Origin: Bog-473 sp963788125
Lineage (GTDB): Bacteria; Actinomycetota; Acidimicrobiia; Acidimicrobiales; RAAP-2
Length of the DNA: 64,000 bases
Assembly: GCA_963788125.1 (NCBI GenBank)
Contig: CAWBFN010000001.1
Location: forward strand, 1,984,001 to 2,048,000
Direction: 5' to 3'
The notes beneath the pieces are model-generated. The model saw nothing but the letters and a program-made list of their open reading frames with translations, made no database searches and was not told where the DNA came from. Positions within the stretch are counted from its first letter, which is position 1. Every line of letters starts with the position of its first letter. Below are positions 44,136-53,189 of the stretch, one piece after another. The position numbers and the translations under genes are program-made.

Positions 44136-44378
44136 TCAGTAGTCAGGATCAACGAAGATCGGCTCCCGTTCGCCATTGAAGGCCCCGATCCCTTCGACCC
44201 GGTCGGGATGGATCGCTGAACGCCAGTGGGCCTCCATCATGACGGATATTGCATGCTTCAACGGTTGGCCCTGTCCGGTCCGTGCTGACCATTTCACTGC
44301 TTGGACTGCTGTCGGCGAGTTGCCGGCGATCTTCTCGGCGATTCGCATCGCGGCGTCCATCAACTCGGACCGGTCCGC
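44136..44378 (-). pseudogene. enoyl-CoA hydratase C-terminal relic
   Basis: The frame ends with MRIAEKIAGNSPTAVQAVKW and HPDRVEGIGAFNGEREPIF, the last 80 or so residues of a crotonase-family protein. The N-terminal two thirds, including the oxyanion-hole regions, are missing. Homology stops at about 44378, exactly where transposase-like coding begins on the opposite strand, so the gene was cut by an insertion or rearrangement. Confidence 0.75.
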
Positions 44379-44585
44379 CGTGAGTGCCTCGACCGGGTGT
44401 TGATCTTCGGCCGTCGACACCTCGAAGTCGTCCTGGCCAAATACGTCACTCACCACAACGGCCACCGGCCGCACCGCTCTCTTGGTCAGCTGGCCCCCCT
44501 CACGATGGACTCACCGATCCCGATCGACGATCCGGAGCCAGCGGTGGTCCGTCGAAAAGACGCCGTCTACGGTCCGATTCACTAA
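44373..44585 (+). mobile_element. integrase-core transposase C-terminal fragment
   Basis: From 44373 one frame reads VRRECLDRVLIFGRRHLEVV, then YVTHHNGHRPHRSLGQLAPL and VVRRKDAVYGPIH before a TAA at 44583. This is the end of a DDE integrase-type transposase, as in IS481/IS3-like elements (ECLDRLLIFGRRHLExVL, HYNxxRPHRxL). The first part of the catalytic domain is absent. It abuts the enoyl-CoA hydratase relic and is followed by repeat copy B. Confidence 0.75.
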
Positions 44586-44634
44586 TACCGGCTGGTGAGC
44601 TGACCTTGGCCGGATGGGATTCTCGGCACCCACA

Positions 44635-44868
44635 GGTTCGAACATCGTCATTTGGTTCTATTTACGGTCGCAACCCAAACATGGGCCTTGACCAGGGACA
44701 ACGTTGTATTTTCCACAACTCGGTGGAGGTGATGGGACTATGTTCGAACCCCTCCTGGCCCGCTGACCTGGGGAAATGTGGGGCGAGGACCTGAGTTGGA
44801 CCGGAATTCCGGTTCTGCGCACTTCGTTGCAAGGTTGGCGAGTGAAGTGATGGGACTTTGTTCGAACC
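44635..44868 (+). repeat. dispersed repeat, copy B with left extension
   Basis: Starts with GGTTCGAACATCGTCATTTG (44635), passes a GGGACAACGTTGTA segment, and reaches GTGATGGGACTATGTTCGAA (44729) and its second copy at 44847 (one change), again 118 nt apart. The left extension matches copy E at 61294. The right pair matches copy A at 40193. It therefore links the family members. Confidence 0.8.
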
Positions 44869-44957
44869 CCTGGAGCGTCATTGCCGGCGAACGATGCTGC
44901 CGGCAACCTGATTCAGGAGCGGGCGCCGATCCATCGGGTACAAGCAGGATTGGAGGA

Positions 44958-45521
44958 CTAAGTCTCGCCAGTGCTCGCGATAAACGTCTGCCCCCGATCG
45001 CACCTCGGGGAGGAGTCCCACCTCGTTATGGCCAGCAGGAATTGGGACGTTATGACTCCACTCGAAGGGTGATGGCCCCGTTGTCCACAACGTCGGGCGA
45101 CTTTGGCGTGGGTATCGGATCGAAGGCGCCGCAGTATCACGGATACGTTCTCGACGAACCGCTCCAGGGTCGGCACCAGCCGGACCCCCTTCATGCGCAA
45201 AGTCAAGCGGCCCATGGCAGACTGCGGCTCAAGGGCTACGTCATTGGTGCCGACCATCACGGTGACAGTGTCGGGATCGCACCGGACGACCGAATCGAGG
45301 CGCTGCAACACGTTCCACGCCAAGTCGCCCGCAACGCCGGCGTTCACGACCTGGACGCCCTGTGCCCCTCCTCGCTCGCGCAACATGGCAACCCAGTCAG
45401 CACTGCTCACGCCCTCGGTGATGCTGTCGCCGACGCATACCACGACATTCCTGGCCCCCGGGGCTCTCCCTTCGCGTAAGTACGCCTTCGTCGCCCCCCG
45501 CCGGCTGTGTCGATCCATCAT
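44958..45521 (-). CDS. SGNH/GDSL hydrolase, C-terminal part lost or shifted
   Basis: The protein has block I NVVVCVGDSITEG with the catalytic Ser, VQVVNAGVAGDLAWN (block II Gly) and VTVMVGTNDVAL (block III Asn), so it is an SGNH-fold esterase-type hydrolase. After ILRRLRSDTHAKVA the sequence becomes unlike the family and the block V DxxH is missing, so the end has been replaced or shifted. The ATG at 45521 follows GAAGGGGAAG; the frame is open to 45614. It lies beside repeat copy B, which may be the cause of the damage. Confidence 0.6.
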   Translation of the reverse strand: MMDRHSRRGATKAYLREGRAPGARNVVVCVGDSITEGVSSADWVAMLRERGGAQGVQVVNAGVAGDLAWNVLQRLDSVVRCDPDTVTVMVGTNDVALEPQSAMGRLTLRMKGVRLVPTLERFVENVSVILRRLRSDTHAKVARRCGQRGHHPSSGVITSQFLLAITRWDSSPRCDRGQTFIASTGET

Positions 45522-45613
45522 GCTTCCCCTTCTACGCAGGACGGTGAGCCGCCGTGCTGTTTCGTGCTTCGTGTCGAGCCGGTTTGCCTCACCTGACAAA
45601 GATACGGACCGCA

Positions 45614-46381
45614 TTACGGGGTGTCTTTGCGCTGGGTCGAAGAGGCAGATCCCAGAAAAACGGCACGGGCGATGTCGTCGCGGGCCAGTAAGTCCTCGGT
45701 GGGTCCCTCAAAGCGGACCTGGCCCTTCTCGAGGAAGACGGAACGCTCGCAGAGCTCAGCGGCGATGTTGAGGCTCTGTTCGACCACCACCAGCGTGACC
45801 CCAGTCGCATGTATCCGTCGGACCACCTCCAAAAGCTGACCGACCATGATCGGCGCGAGGCCCAGTGACAATTCGTCGATGCAGAGCACCTTGGGATCGA
45901 GCAGGAGTGCTTTGGCGACCGCGAGTTGCTGCTGCTCACCGCCCGAGAGGTTGCCTGCCTTTTGGCGTCGACGCATGGCCAACGACGGGAAGGTGTCATA
46001 GACGACACCGCGCCGTTCTTTCAGATGTGACTTGGCCATCTTGGCGGTCAGCGCCTGCATCTCGAGGTTCTCTTCGACGGTCATGTCAGTGAATACGGCG
46101 CGGCCGCCAATCACGAGCAACAGTCGCCGGGCCGCCAAGCGTTCTGCCGGCACACCGGTTATCTCAGAGCCGAGGTAGCTGACCCTCCCGCCGGACGGCT
46201 TCTCCAATCCGGCGATCACCCTGAGGAGTGTGGATTTTCCCGCACCATTCGTACCGAGAAGGGCGAGCGCCTCACCTTCGTACACGTCAAGCGAAATTCC
46301 AAAGAGCACCTGGAGTTGCCCATAGGAGAAATCGATGTCCTGGACTTGCAACGCGAGCGCTTGGCTGCTTGCGTGAGTCAC
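45614..46381 (-). CDS. livF: branched-chain-type ABC transporter ATPase (LivF)
   Basis: This 255-residue ATPase has Walker A GTNGAGKS near residue 43, the signature LSGGEQQQ near 144 and Walker B VLCIDELSLGLAP, where Glu-Leu-Ser replaces the common EPS. The last helices match LivF. It is the third gene of an operon, and its ATG overlaps the stop of the solute-binding gene (ATGA). It should pair with the ATPase domain of the fused protein. Confidence 0.9.
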   Translation of the reverse strand: MTHASSQALALQVQDIDFSYGQLQVLFGISLDVYEGEALALLGTNGAGKSTLLRVIAGLEKPSGGRVSYLGSEITGVPAERLAARRLLLVIGGRAVFTDMTVEENLEMQALTAKMAKSHLKERRGVVYDTFPSLAMRRRQKAGNLSGGEQQQLAVAKALLLDPKVLCIDELSLGLAPIMVGQLLEVVRRIHATGVTLVVVEQSLNIAAELCERSVFLEKGQVRFEGPTEDLLARDDIARAVFLGSASSTQRKDTP

Positions 46382-47757
46382 GTTGATTTGTTGAATGTCG
46401 GATCAGGGACCTGCCAGCACTTGCACGAAGAGTGGTAGTACACGGCGCGCCACTCGCTGAGGCCGTATGCCGATCCCACCGGCGATGCCGAGAAGTTGAT
46501 CGGCGCGAACGGATAGGAGAACTCGACGGTCCCAACCTTGTGCATGGATGAGATCTGGGCAGTGGAGTTCACCGAGGATGCGTGGTTCAGCAACGCCTGC
46601 ACGAACCATAGATAGTCACACACGACGCCGCCATAGCCATCAAGCTGCTTGTAGACGCTTGGCTGGCCGCCTGCGGCATAGATGGCGTTACAGGCCTTGG
46701 TGGGCGCCGTTGGCTTGTAGCCCGGCGTCGTCGCCTCACCGTAGCCACCCTCGACGATGTTCACCGTCCCATTGAAATTGGTGGGGTTGGGCGCGTCGGG
46801 GCCCGTGAAGTTCGATGCAGCCGCCGCGCTGTCGGTGAACAGGTAGTGGGGTGAGTAGTTCTGTTGTTGAGCCACCTGTGTAAAGAGGCCCCAATCGTTC
46901 ACACCCGCCTCGGTCACGTCCGTCACCTTTGCGTTCTTGAACGAGAGGACCGCCTGCTCCATTGAGGCGGAAGTATCAGTCTGACCTGCGGGACATCCCA
47001 GGTTGAAGTAATCCACGGAACTGGCGGGAACTTTCGCCGCTGCGAGGGCCGTTTGCTCGAGGCTCTGAGTTCCTGCGGCGCACGTGTGGTACAGCACGCC
47101 GAGCTTCTTGAACCCCTTGGCTGCACTGAAGTACCCGAGTTGGTGCAGCCCCGCAATCCCGGTGCGGAGTGCATCCTGTGCATTCCCTCCTATTGAAAGC
47201 GTATACGGGTGGTAGGTCGTCAGATCATCGGGAGTCAAGTACGAGGAGGCAAGCAGAACATGGTGCTGCGGAATACAGCTGAAGGCACCTACGTCGGTGA
47301 GTGCTCCACTGTCGAGCACGATGTAGGGTTGCGCGGCGGCAATGCTCAGGCACGCCTGTTGTGCGTTCGCAGCGTCGACAGGGTTCACATTGACAAAGCT
47401 CATCACGATTTTTCGGCATCCGGCCCCGCCTTCGCTGTTGATCTTATTCGCCACCAGGTTGTAGTCAGCTTCTTGTTGTTTGGTCGACGGAACACCCACG
47501 GTGGCGTTGCTCAGCGACCCGCTGGAGATGTCGATGACCGAAGCCGTAACCTTGACTTGACCCGAGGTAATGCCAGGGGCCGAGCCGGACGGGCAGTGGC
47601 CATTGGCAGCGCTCGCGTAGGTGGTCGCTGCTCCGGCGGATGGAGCGATACTTCGGCCCAAGCCAGGAGTCCCCATCAGTAAACCCGTCGCCACCATCAG
47701 GAGAGCGACGCACAATGTCCGTAGCCTCCACGTCCCGAGAGAATAGGAATGGTTCAC
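46378..47757 (-). CDS. ABC transporter solute-binding protein, branched-chain type
   Basis: This 459-residue exported protein has a signal peptide (LRTLCVALLMVATGLLMGTP), a ligand-binding fold of type I (ITSGQVKVTASVIDISSGS; VAQQQNYSPHYLFTDSAAA) and a C-terminus rich in Cys (SSCKCW). The start overlaps the stop of the fused permease-ATPase (ATGA) and its stop overlaps livF (ATGA). It delivers an unknown ligand, perhaps an amino acid, amide or aromatic acid, to the fused transporter. Confidence 0.9.
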   Translation of the reverse strand: MNHSYSLGTWRLRTLCVALLMVATGLLMGTPGLGRSIAPSAGAATTYASAANGHCPSGSAPGITSGQVKVTASVIDISSGSLSNATVGVPSTKQQEADYNLVANKINSEGGAGCRKIVMSFVNVNPVDAANAQQACLSIAAAQPYIVLDSGALTDVGAFSCIPQHHVLLASSYLTPDDLTTYHPYTLSIGGNAQDALRTGIAGLHQLGYFSAAKGFKKLGVLYHTCAAGTQSLEQTALAAAKVPASSVDYFNLGCPAGQTDTSASMEQAVLSFKNAKVTDVTEAGVNDWGLFTQVAQQQNYSPHYLFTDSAAAASNFTGPDAPNPTNFNGTVNIVEGGYGEATTPGYKPTAPTKACNAIYAAGGQPSVYKQLDGYGGVVCDYLWFVQALLNHASSVNSTAQISSMHKVGTVEFSYPFAPINFSASPVGSAYGLSEWRAVYYHSSCKCWQVPDPTFNKST

Positions 47758-50678
47758 GATGCTTCTCCTTTGGTTTGGACGGTCCCGGCTCGGCCGGGCT
47801 TGTGGACTGACTGATTGCCAGAACGGGTGATCGCCGTATCGTCGGTGCCCAGATAGCTGGCAATCACAGTTGGGTTATCGCGGACCTGGTCCGGGGTTCC
47901 CTCGGCGATGACTCGGCCTGCGTCCATGGCGTAGATCCGGTCGCAGAGGCCCATAAGCACGGGCATGTCGTGCTCAATGACGAGAATCGAGCAACCCAAC
48001 TCGTCGCGGATGCGGCGCACCAGTGGCCCGAACGCCTCGGCTTCGCGCTGGGCTACTCCGGCGGTGGGCTCGTCGAGCAACAACAGCCGCGGTTCGGACG
48101 CCACCTGTGCGGCGAGATCGCAGATCCGGCGCATGCCCGTGGAGAGTTCGGAGGTCAGAGCGTCGGCCCACGGCCCGAGACCGAACGCGTCGATGATGTC
48201 TAAAGCTCGTCGGCGGCTCGTTCTCTCTGCAGTTCGGACCCAGGGTGCGCCGACCAAGGCGGGCAACAGGTGGGTCTTGGCGTGTTGGGAAGTCGCCACT
48301 TGGACCGTCTCGGTCACAGTCAGCCCGGCGAAGAGGGAGGCGTCTTGGAAGCTACGCGCCAGCCCGTAGTGGGCCCGGACCTCTGGCGGCCGGCCGGCCA
48401 CCTCGTGGCCGAAGAGCCGAACCGATCCGCGATCGGGACGCAACACCCCGCTGATGGCGTTCATCAACGTGGTCTTACCCGCCCCGTTCGGACCAATCAG
48501 ACCCACGATCTCCCCCGGACCAACGATGATGCGAGACCCGTCGAGCGCAGCGATGCCACCGAAGTGCACTGCCACGTCTTCGACCACCAAAGGGGGTGCA
48601 CCCGTCACAGGTGACGTTGCTGACTGCCAACCAATGCGGGCGTCTCCCTCGTGCTTGACAATAGTGGCGAAGGAAATGCCGGCCGGTATTCCCTGCGTCC
48701 CGATGCTCGGCGCCGTCGGTGTCTTTTCGTGGCTGACTACCCCTACCCGTGCTGCCCTGCGGTTGAGGTAGGCCTGCCACGATTCTTGAACCTGGCCGGC
48801 AATGCCGTTTGGGAACGCATTCATCGAACCGACCACGCCGATGCCGCTGAAGAACAGTAAGAACCCCACGTTCTGGCCGAAGGAGCCCAACAGACCGCTC
48901 AAATGGGGCCCGATGAAAAAGGTGCCCATGTACAACAGCACTGCGGCTGCGACCGCACCGCCGAGCGACCCGAGACCGCCGATGACCGGGATGGCTAACA
49001 CGGCAATCGAGATGTCGGCGGTGAACTGCGTGGGTGACACGCTCTGCCAGTCGAGGGCCCAAAAGACCCCGGCGCTGGCCGCGACGAAGCCCGACAAAGC
49101 CAAGACCCGCAGCTTGACGGTCGCCGGTTTGATCCCGAAGGAGGCGCTGGCCCGCTCGTTGTCCCTCACTGCGATGACGACCCGTCCGATCGCGGAGCGG
49201 CGGAGCGCCGCCGCGGCGGCAACCACCACGACAAGTACGACCAAGACCACGAAGTACAGGGACAGCGGCGAACCGATCTGACCGAGGCCCGGCAGGATCG
49301 TGGTGACTTGCACCGGCGTGGTGAAGGGTGTGGCCCCACCCACCCAGGACTGTAGGTACAGCCAGTCCGGGGCGATGACCGCCAGGCCTAGGGTAGTGAC
49401 GGCAAGTGTCAGGCCCCGCACCCTCAGCGCCGGCAGCCCGATCGCCACCATGACAGCAGCGCCGACGACGCCCGTCACCACGAGCAATTCGATAACGCTC
49501 CACCCCGAATGTCCCGCCCAGCGGGCGGTCAGGTAGGCGGCGATACCCACCAGGGCGAAATGGCCCAAACTGACCTGCCCGGACCAACCGACCAGCATCG
49601 TCAGCGACACCCCGACCAGCGCGTACACCAGCACCAGCACCAGCAGGAATTGGTTGCTCTTGAAGTACGGCAGCAACGGGAACACCACTGCGACCACCAA
49701 TGACGCCCCGATGAGCCACTTCATCGCGTGCCGCAGCAGCATCGAGCCTTTGAGCGCCTCGGGCACTCTAAGGCCGGGACGCTCAGGCACCGCCGCCCCT
49801 TCGGTGGCGAAGGCCCGCCCGATTGCCCGGCCGCGCACCAAGATCGCCAAGAGGATCACACCGAACACGGCCAACTCGGCGGTGCCCGCGTTGCTGGTCT
49901 CTGCCACAACCACTTGGTAAACCAGACCAAGGCCTATGCCACCCCCTACCGCGACCGGGAACGAGACGAAAGCGCCGAAAGCGGCCGCCCCCATCGTCAA
50001 CATCAACAGATACGGGCCGGCCGCCGCCGCATTGAACGAGGTCGTGGTCGGCCCATTCAATACCGCAGCAAAGGCCGAGAGCCCGCCGGCGATCCCCCAG
50101 GTGACCATGCTGACCCGGTTCACCGAGATTCCGCACAGCCTCGCCGCATCGGGATTGCCCGCTGCCGCTCGGATCTGCTTGCCGACCGAGCTGAATTCGA
50201 GGAACACCCATAGCAACACCAACAGAACGGGCACAAGAATCATCGTCAACACCGACATGCCGCTCAGCACCACACCTCCGATTTGCAGATGCGAGGTGAA
50301 AGGCTGGGGGAACGGGGCCTGCGACGTCGGGGTCAACCCAGGGATGTAAGTAAGTGCGAGCAGCACCTGGCTTACGCCGATGGTCAGAATCAGTAGGCGC
50401 ACCGGGGCCTTGGTCTTGCGCCGGACCGGACCCACGAAGAATCGCTCCACCAACAGACCGGTGGCGATCCCCACGGCGACGCAGCCGATGAACGAGCCCC
50501 ACCAGTTCCAGCCCCAGTCGTTGACCACCTTCAACAACAGCACGGCGGAGAGCACGCCCAACTGAGCTCCCGCCAGGTTGAGGAACCTGTTGGCCTTGTA
50601 GACCAAGACGAAGCCAACCGCGAGCAGCGCGATAATTAGCCCATTGAGGAGTCCGAGGACGAGGGTGCCCGCGGTCAC
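47754..50678 (-). CDS. fused branched-chain ABC transporter LivH-LivM-LivG
   Basis: This is a 974-residue protein that combines three usually separate subunits: a LivH permease (about 1-290, NGLIIALLAVGFVLVYKANR, EFSSVGKQIRAAAGNPDAAR), a LivM permease (about 315-640, LTMLVGWSGQVSLGHFALVG, VRDNERASASFGI) and a LivG ATPase (about 695-974). The ATPase has Walker A GPNGAGKT near 728, signature LSTGMRR near 844 and Walker B LLLLDEPTAG. The link is DARIGWQSATSPVTGAPP. The start is a GTG overlapping the stop of a small ORF. It heads an operon with the binding protein and LivF, so all parts of an importer are present. Confidence 0.9.
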   Translation of the reverse strand: MTAGTLVLGLLNGLIIALLAVGFVLVYKANRFLNLAGAQLGVLSAVLLLKVVNDWGWNWWGSFIGCVAVGIATGLLVERFFVGPVRRKTKAPVRLLILTIGVSQVLLALTYIPGLTPTSQAPFPQPFTSHLQIGGVVLSGMSVLTMILVPVLLVLLWVFLEFSSVGKQIRAAAGNPDAARLCGISVNRVSMVTWGIAGGLSAFAAVLNGPTTTSFNAAAAGPYLLMLTMGAAAFGAFVSFPVAVGGGIGLGLVYQVVVAETSNAGTAELAVFGVILLAILVRGRAIGRAFATEGAAVPERPGLRVPEALKGSMLLRHAMKWLIGASLVVAVVFPLLPYFKSNQFLLVLVLVYALVGVSLTMLVGWSGQVSLGHFALVGIAAYLTARWAGHSGWSVIELLVVTGVVGAAVMVAIGLPALRVRGLTLAVTTLGLAVIAPDWLYLQSWVGGATPFTTPVQVTTILPGLGQIGSPLSLYFVVLVVLVVVVAAAAALRRSAIGRVVIAVRDNERASASFGIKPATVKLRVLALSGFVAASAGVFWALDWQSVSPTQFTADISIAVLAIPVIGGLGSLGGAVAAAVLLYMGTFFIGPHLSGLLGSFGQNVGFLLFFSGIGVVGSMNAFPNGIAGQVQESWQAYLNRRAARVGVVSHEKTPTAPSIGTQGIPAGISFATIVKHEGDARIGWQSATSPVTGAPPLVVEDVAVHFGGIAALDGSRIIVGPGEIVGLIGPNGAGKTTLMNAISGVLRPDRGSVRLFGHEVAGRPPEVRAHYGLARSFQDASLFAGLTVTETVQVATSQHAKTHLLPALVGAPWVRTAERTSRRRALDIIDAFGLGPWADALTSELSTGMRRICDLAAQVASEPRLLLLDEPTAGVAQREAEAFGPLVRRIRDELGCSILVIEHDMPVLMGLCDRIYAMDAGRVIAEGTPDQVRDNPTVIASYLGTDDTAITRSGNQSVHKPGRAGTVQTKGEAS

Positions 50679-50896
50679 GGCACCTCAAACCCGCGCGTGT
50701 CACGCAAACGAGCGGCCCCAGCGAGAACCATCTGAAACTGCGGGAACCGTCTCATGGAGTTCTCTTTCATGTAGAAACGCTGCGTCAACGCGGGCCTCTT
50801 GGGTGAGACGATCGAGCGATGACTTGAGCGGATGATGGCGGTGACGTTGGCGCGCGGATAGCTGGCGATGTGATCCCGAACTGTCCGAAAGCTCAT
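50675..50896 (-). CDS. possible 73-residue leader ORF of the transporter operon
   Basis: An ATG at 50896, after GGGGGGATT, opens 73 codons (MSFRTVRDHIASYPRANVTA onward) and ends in a TGA that overlaps the transporter GTG as GTGA. The overlap, the same as elsewhere in this operon, supports translation. The product is small and basic, with no recognised family. It may be a regulatory leader or a true small protein. Confidence 0.35.
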   Translation of the reverse strand: MSFRTVRDHIASYPRANVTAIIRSSHRSIVSPKRPALTQRFYMKENSMRRFPQFQMVLAGAARLRDTRGFEVP

Positions 50897-50949
50897 AATC
50901 CCCCCATAACACGAAATCCTGTCTATTAAGAGCGCAGGAGCACTCCCCT

Positions 50950-51558
50950 TCAACCAGTCGATCTCGGCCGGGTACGGCCCGACTGGCGAGAGATGCGTTC
51001 GGTCGGCTCGTTGAGCCATGACAGCGTCCGCTCGATCGCTGGCAGGATCTCCGAAACGCTGATTTCCCCAGAGACGTACCTGGACAAGGCGCCCAAGGTG
51101 ACGTTTGCCAAAATGTCCCCCAGATCGGCGGCGTCAGAAGGATCGAGGCTGTCGAAGGCCTCCCTCATGGCACCCACCGAAGCGTCGCCTTGCGCCCGCA
51201 AGCGTCCTCCCCCTACCGCCCAGCGGGCGCGCATGAACGCGTTCAGCATCTCCGGGTGCTTCTCCCAGGGTTCGAAGATCGTCCGCAACATGCGGAGAAG
51301 CGCATCGAAAAGCGGTTCTCCTGGGGCACGGCTTTCAATTGGGCCGTACGCGTGTATCTCCATCCAACGCTCGAGTGCCGCCACGGTGAGCTCGCCTCGC
51401 GAGGGGAAGTGCTTGTAGATGGTCGCCAACGACACCCTGGCCCCTTCGGCCACATCGTCGAGCTGCCACTTGTCGTATCCATTGGACTCCAACAACGCAG
51501 CGACCACGTCGAGAATCAGGGCTGGATCGGTACGAAGCTGTGCCGTCTTAGCGATCAT
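50950..51558 (-). CDS. TetR family transcriptional regulator
   Basis: This is a 202-residue protein with the HTH QLDDVAEGARVSLATIYKHF at about residues 32-51 and a C-terminal domain with LRMLRTIFEPWEKHPEMLNA. It is the last of three minus-strand genes (amidohydrolase 53190, esterase 51591, TetR) with gaps of 54 and 32 bp, so it is likely cotranscribed with the enzymes it regulates. Confidence 0.85.
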   Translation of the reverse strand: MIAKTAQLRTDPALILDVVAALLESNGYDKWQLDDVAEGARVSLATIYKHFPSRGELTVAALERWMEIHAYGPIESRAPGEPLFDALLRMLRTIFEPWEKHPEMLNAFMRARWAVGGGRLRAQGDASVGAMREAFDSLDPSDAADLGDILANVTLGALSRYVSGEISVSEILPAIERTLSWLNEPTERISRQSGRTRPRSTG

Positions 51559-51590
51559 CGTTTCACCACTTCATGACGATCTCGGGCCAC

Positions 51591-53135
51591 CTAAAGACCC
51601 CCAAGGGAGACTCCGTCCCAGCAGAGGCGCTCGGCCCTATAGGGATCGTTCTCGACCGATGAGGGGGTGTCGAAACGCATAGTCGAGCGATCCTCCATGG
51701 CGTACTCCGGCCACTTGGGCAGTTCGTCATGGTTCGGGTCGCCGCTGTAGGCGAAAGCAGTTAGAGCGCGGCTCGTGGCAGCGGTGAGCTGTTCGGCGTG
51801 AGGACCCGCGGCGATGGAAGCCTTGTCCACATTGTCGAAGAAGTAGGGCATGTCGCCCCCGTGTCCGGATCGCACTCGCCCAGTTGGATCGGGATGCCCC
51901 CACGCGAACATATACATCCAGGCCGGGGACCCGCCCCCGGTCAGCTTTGCCTCGCTCAGCCGGACGTGAGGTATCCGCATTGTGGCGTCGGTGGTGATGG
52001 CAATCAGGAGCGATGTCGGGGTGTCCTGAGGTCGAATCGCTCGGTAGCCGGCGATGATCGGGTCGGTGTTTTCACCGAGAAACATCCCGACCCGGTCCCG
52101 GAGGCCTTGCTCGGTGATCGACCAGAACTCTGGATCGGCGATAAGGAATGCCATCATTTCGTCCGTGGTGCAGCCGGACACCAGCGGAACATTCGCCGAT
52201 GCTCCGAGCCGAATTGCCTGCTCGGGATGCTGAGGAAGGCTGGGGCCTAGGACCGGACCAAAGCCTCGCCCTCTTCCGGCACCCAACAGGCCCGATCCCT
52301 GCAGCGCGAACTCTGTCTCGATGAGTCGGCCTACCTCTACCGTTTGAAGCGCCTTGAGATCCGTACTGGACCCAAATTGTTGCAGGGCCACTTCGGCGGT
52401 GGAATTCCCTTGCTCGGGTGATTGCGCCGCCAGCATCGAGCCGCTCATCGGGAATGCCTTATGGAACAATCCGCTTGCAGCGGGCATGGCCAGCAGGGCG
52501 GTCGTCTTTGCCCCGCCTCCGGACTCGCCGAAAACCGTCACGTTGTTCGGATCTCCGCCGAAGCCATGAACATTTTGCTGCACCCAACCGAGCGCCGCCA
52601 CAACGTCGAGCATTCCTACGTTACCCGAATCGGCAAACTCGTCTCCAAACTGGGATAAGTCCAAGAAGCCAAAAATCCCCAGCCGGTGGTTGATGCCGAC
52701 CATCACGACCCGGTCGCGGTGGGCCAGGTTGGTGAAATCGTAGAGGGGCCAAGAAGCCGATCCCGTGCTCAACCCACCACCGTGCAGCCAGACCATGACC
52801 GGCAGCTTGTCCTCGGCCTCCAAAGTCGGCGTCCACACGTTCAAGATCAGACAGTCTTCGCTCATCGATGGCTCGCTGGTCAAGACGCCCATCATCGACT
52901 CGACTTCCGGAGGCATGGGCACTCCCGTCATCTGCTCGATGGTCATCTGGGGGCATGACGGGCCGTACGTGAGGCAGTCGCGGATGCCGGTCCAAGGCAC
53001 CGGCGGGCGTGCCGGCAGGAAGCGGCCCGCTCCACCAGTGTCAGCCCCGTAAGGCACTCCCTTGAACGCCCAGACTCCATTGACGTAGGCGCCACGAATA
53101 GTGCCACTCGCTGTCTCAACCAAATCCGAGTGCAA
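51591..53135 (-). CDS. type B carboxylesterase
   Basis: This is a 514-residue alpha/beta-hydrolase of the type B carboxylesterase family. Family signatures are VWAFKGVPYGA, SEDCLILNVW (92-101), the oxyanion-hole WLHGGG (116-121) and the nucleophile elbow GESGGG with Ser205. The Glu and His of the triad lie further on (FSGDPNHDELPKWP region near the end). No signal peptide is seen. It probably hydrolyses an ester in the pathway with the amidohydrolase encoded directly upstream. Confidence 0.9.
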   Translation of the reverse strand: MHSDLVETASGTIRGAYVNGVWAFKGVPYGADTGGAGRFLPARPPVPWTGIRDCLTYGPSCPQMTIEQMTGVPMPPEVESMMGVLTSEPSMSEDCLILNVWTPTLEAEDKLPVMVWLHGGGLSTGSASWPLYDFTNLAHRDRVVMVGINHRLGIFGFLDLSQFGDEFADSGNVGMLDVVAALGWVQQNVHGFGGDPNNVTVFGESGGGAKTTALLAMPAASGLFHKAFPMSGSMLAAQSPEQGNSTAEVALQQFGSSTDLKALQTVEVGRLIETEFALQGSGLLGAGRGRGFGPVLGPSLPQHPEQAIRLGASANVPLVSGCTTDEMMAFLIADPEFWSITEQGLRDRVGMFLGENTDPIIAGYRAIRPQDTPTSLLIAITTDATMRIPHVRLSEAKLTGGGSPAWMYMFAWGHPDPTGRVRSGHGGDMPYFFDNVDKASIAAGPHAEQLTAATSRALTAFAYSGDPNHDELPKWPEYAMEDRSTMRFDTPSSVENDPYRAERLCWDGVSLGGL

Positions 53136-53189
53136 TCGATCCCCTTTCAGCGCGGCCCCTCACCGAGACATCCGGCGCGCTCGCGCTCA

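Noticed and set aside
48475..49719. 414-codon minus-strand frame overlapping the fused transporter in another frame
   Set aside because: The transporter frame has full LivM/LivG motifs there; the alternative is Arg/Gly-rich shadow sequence.
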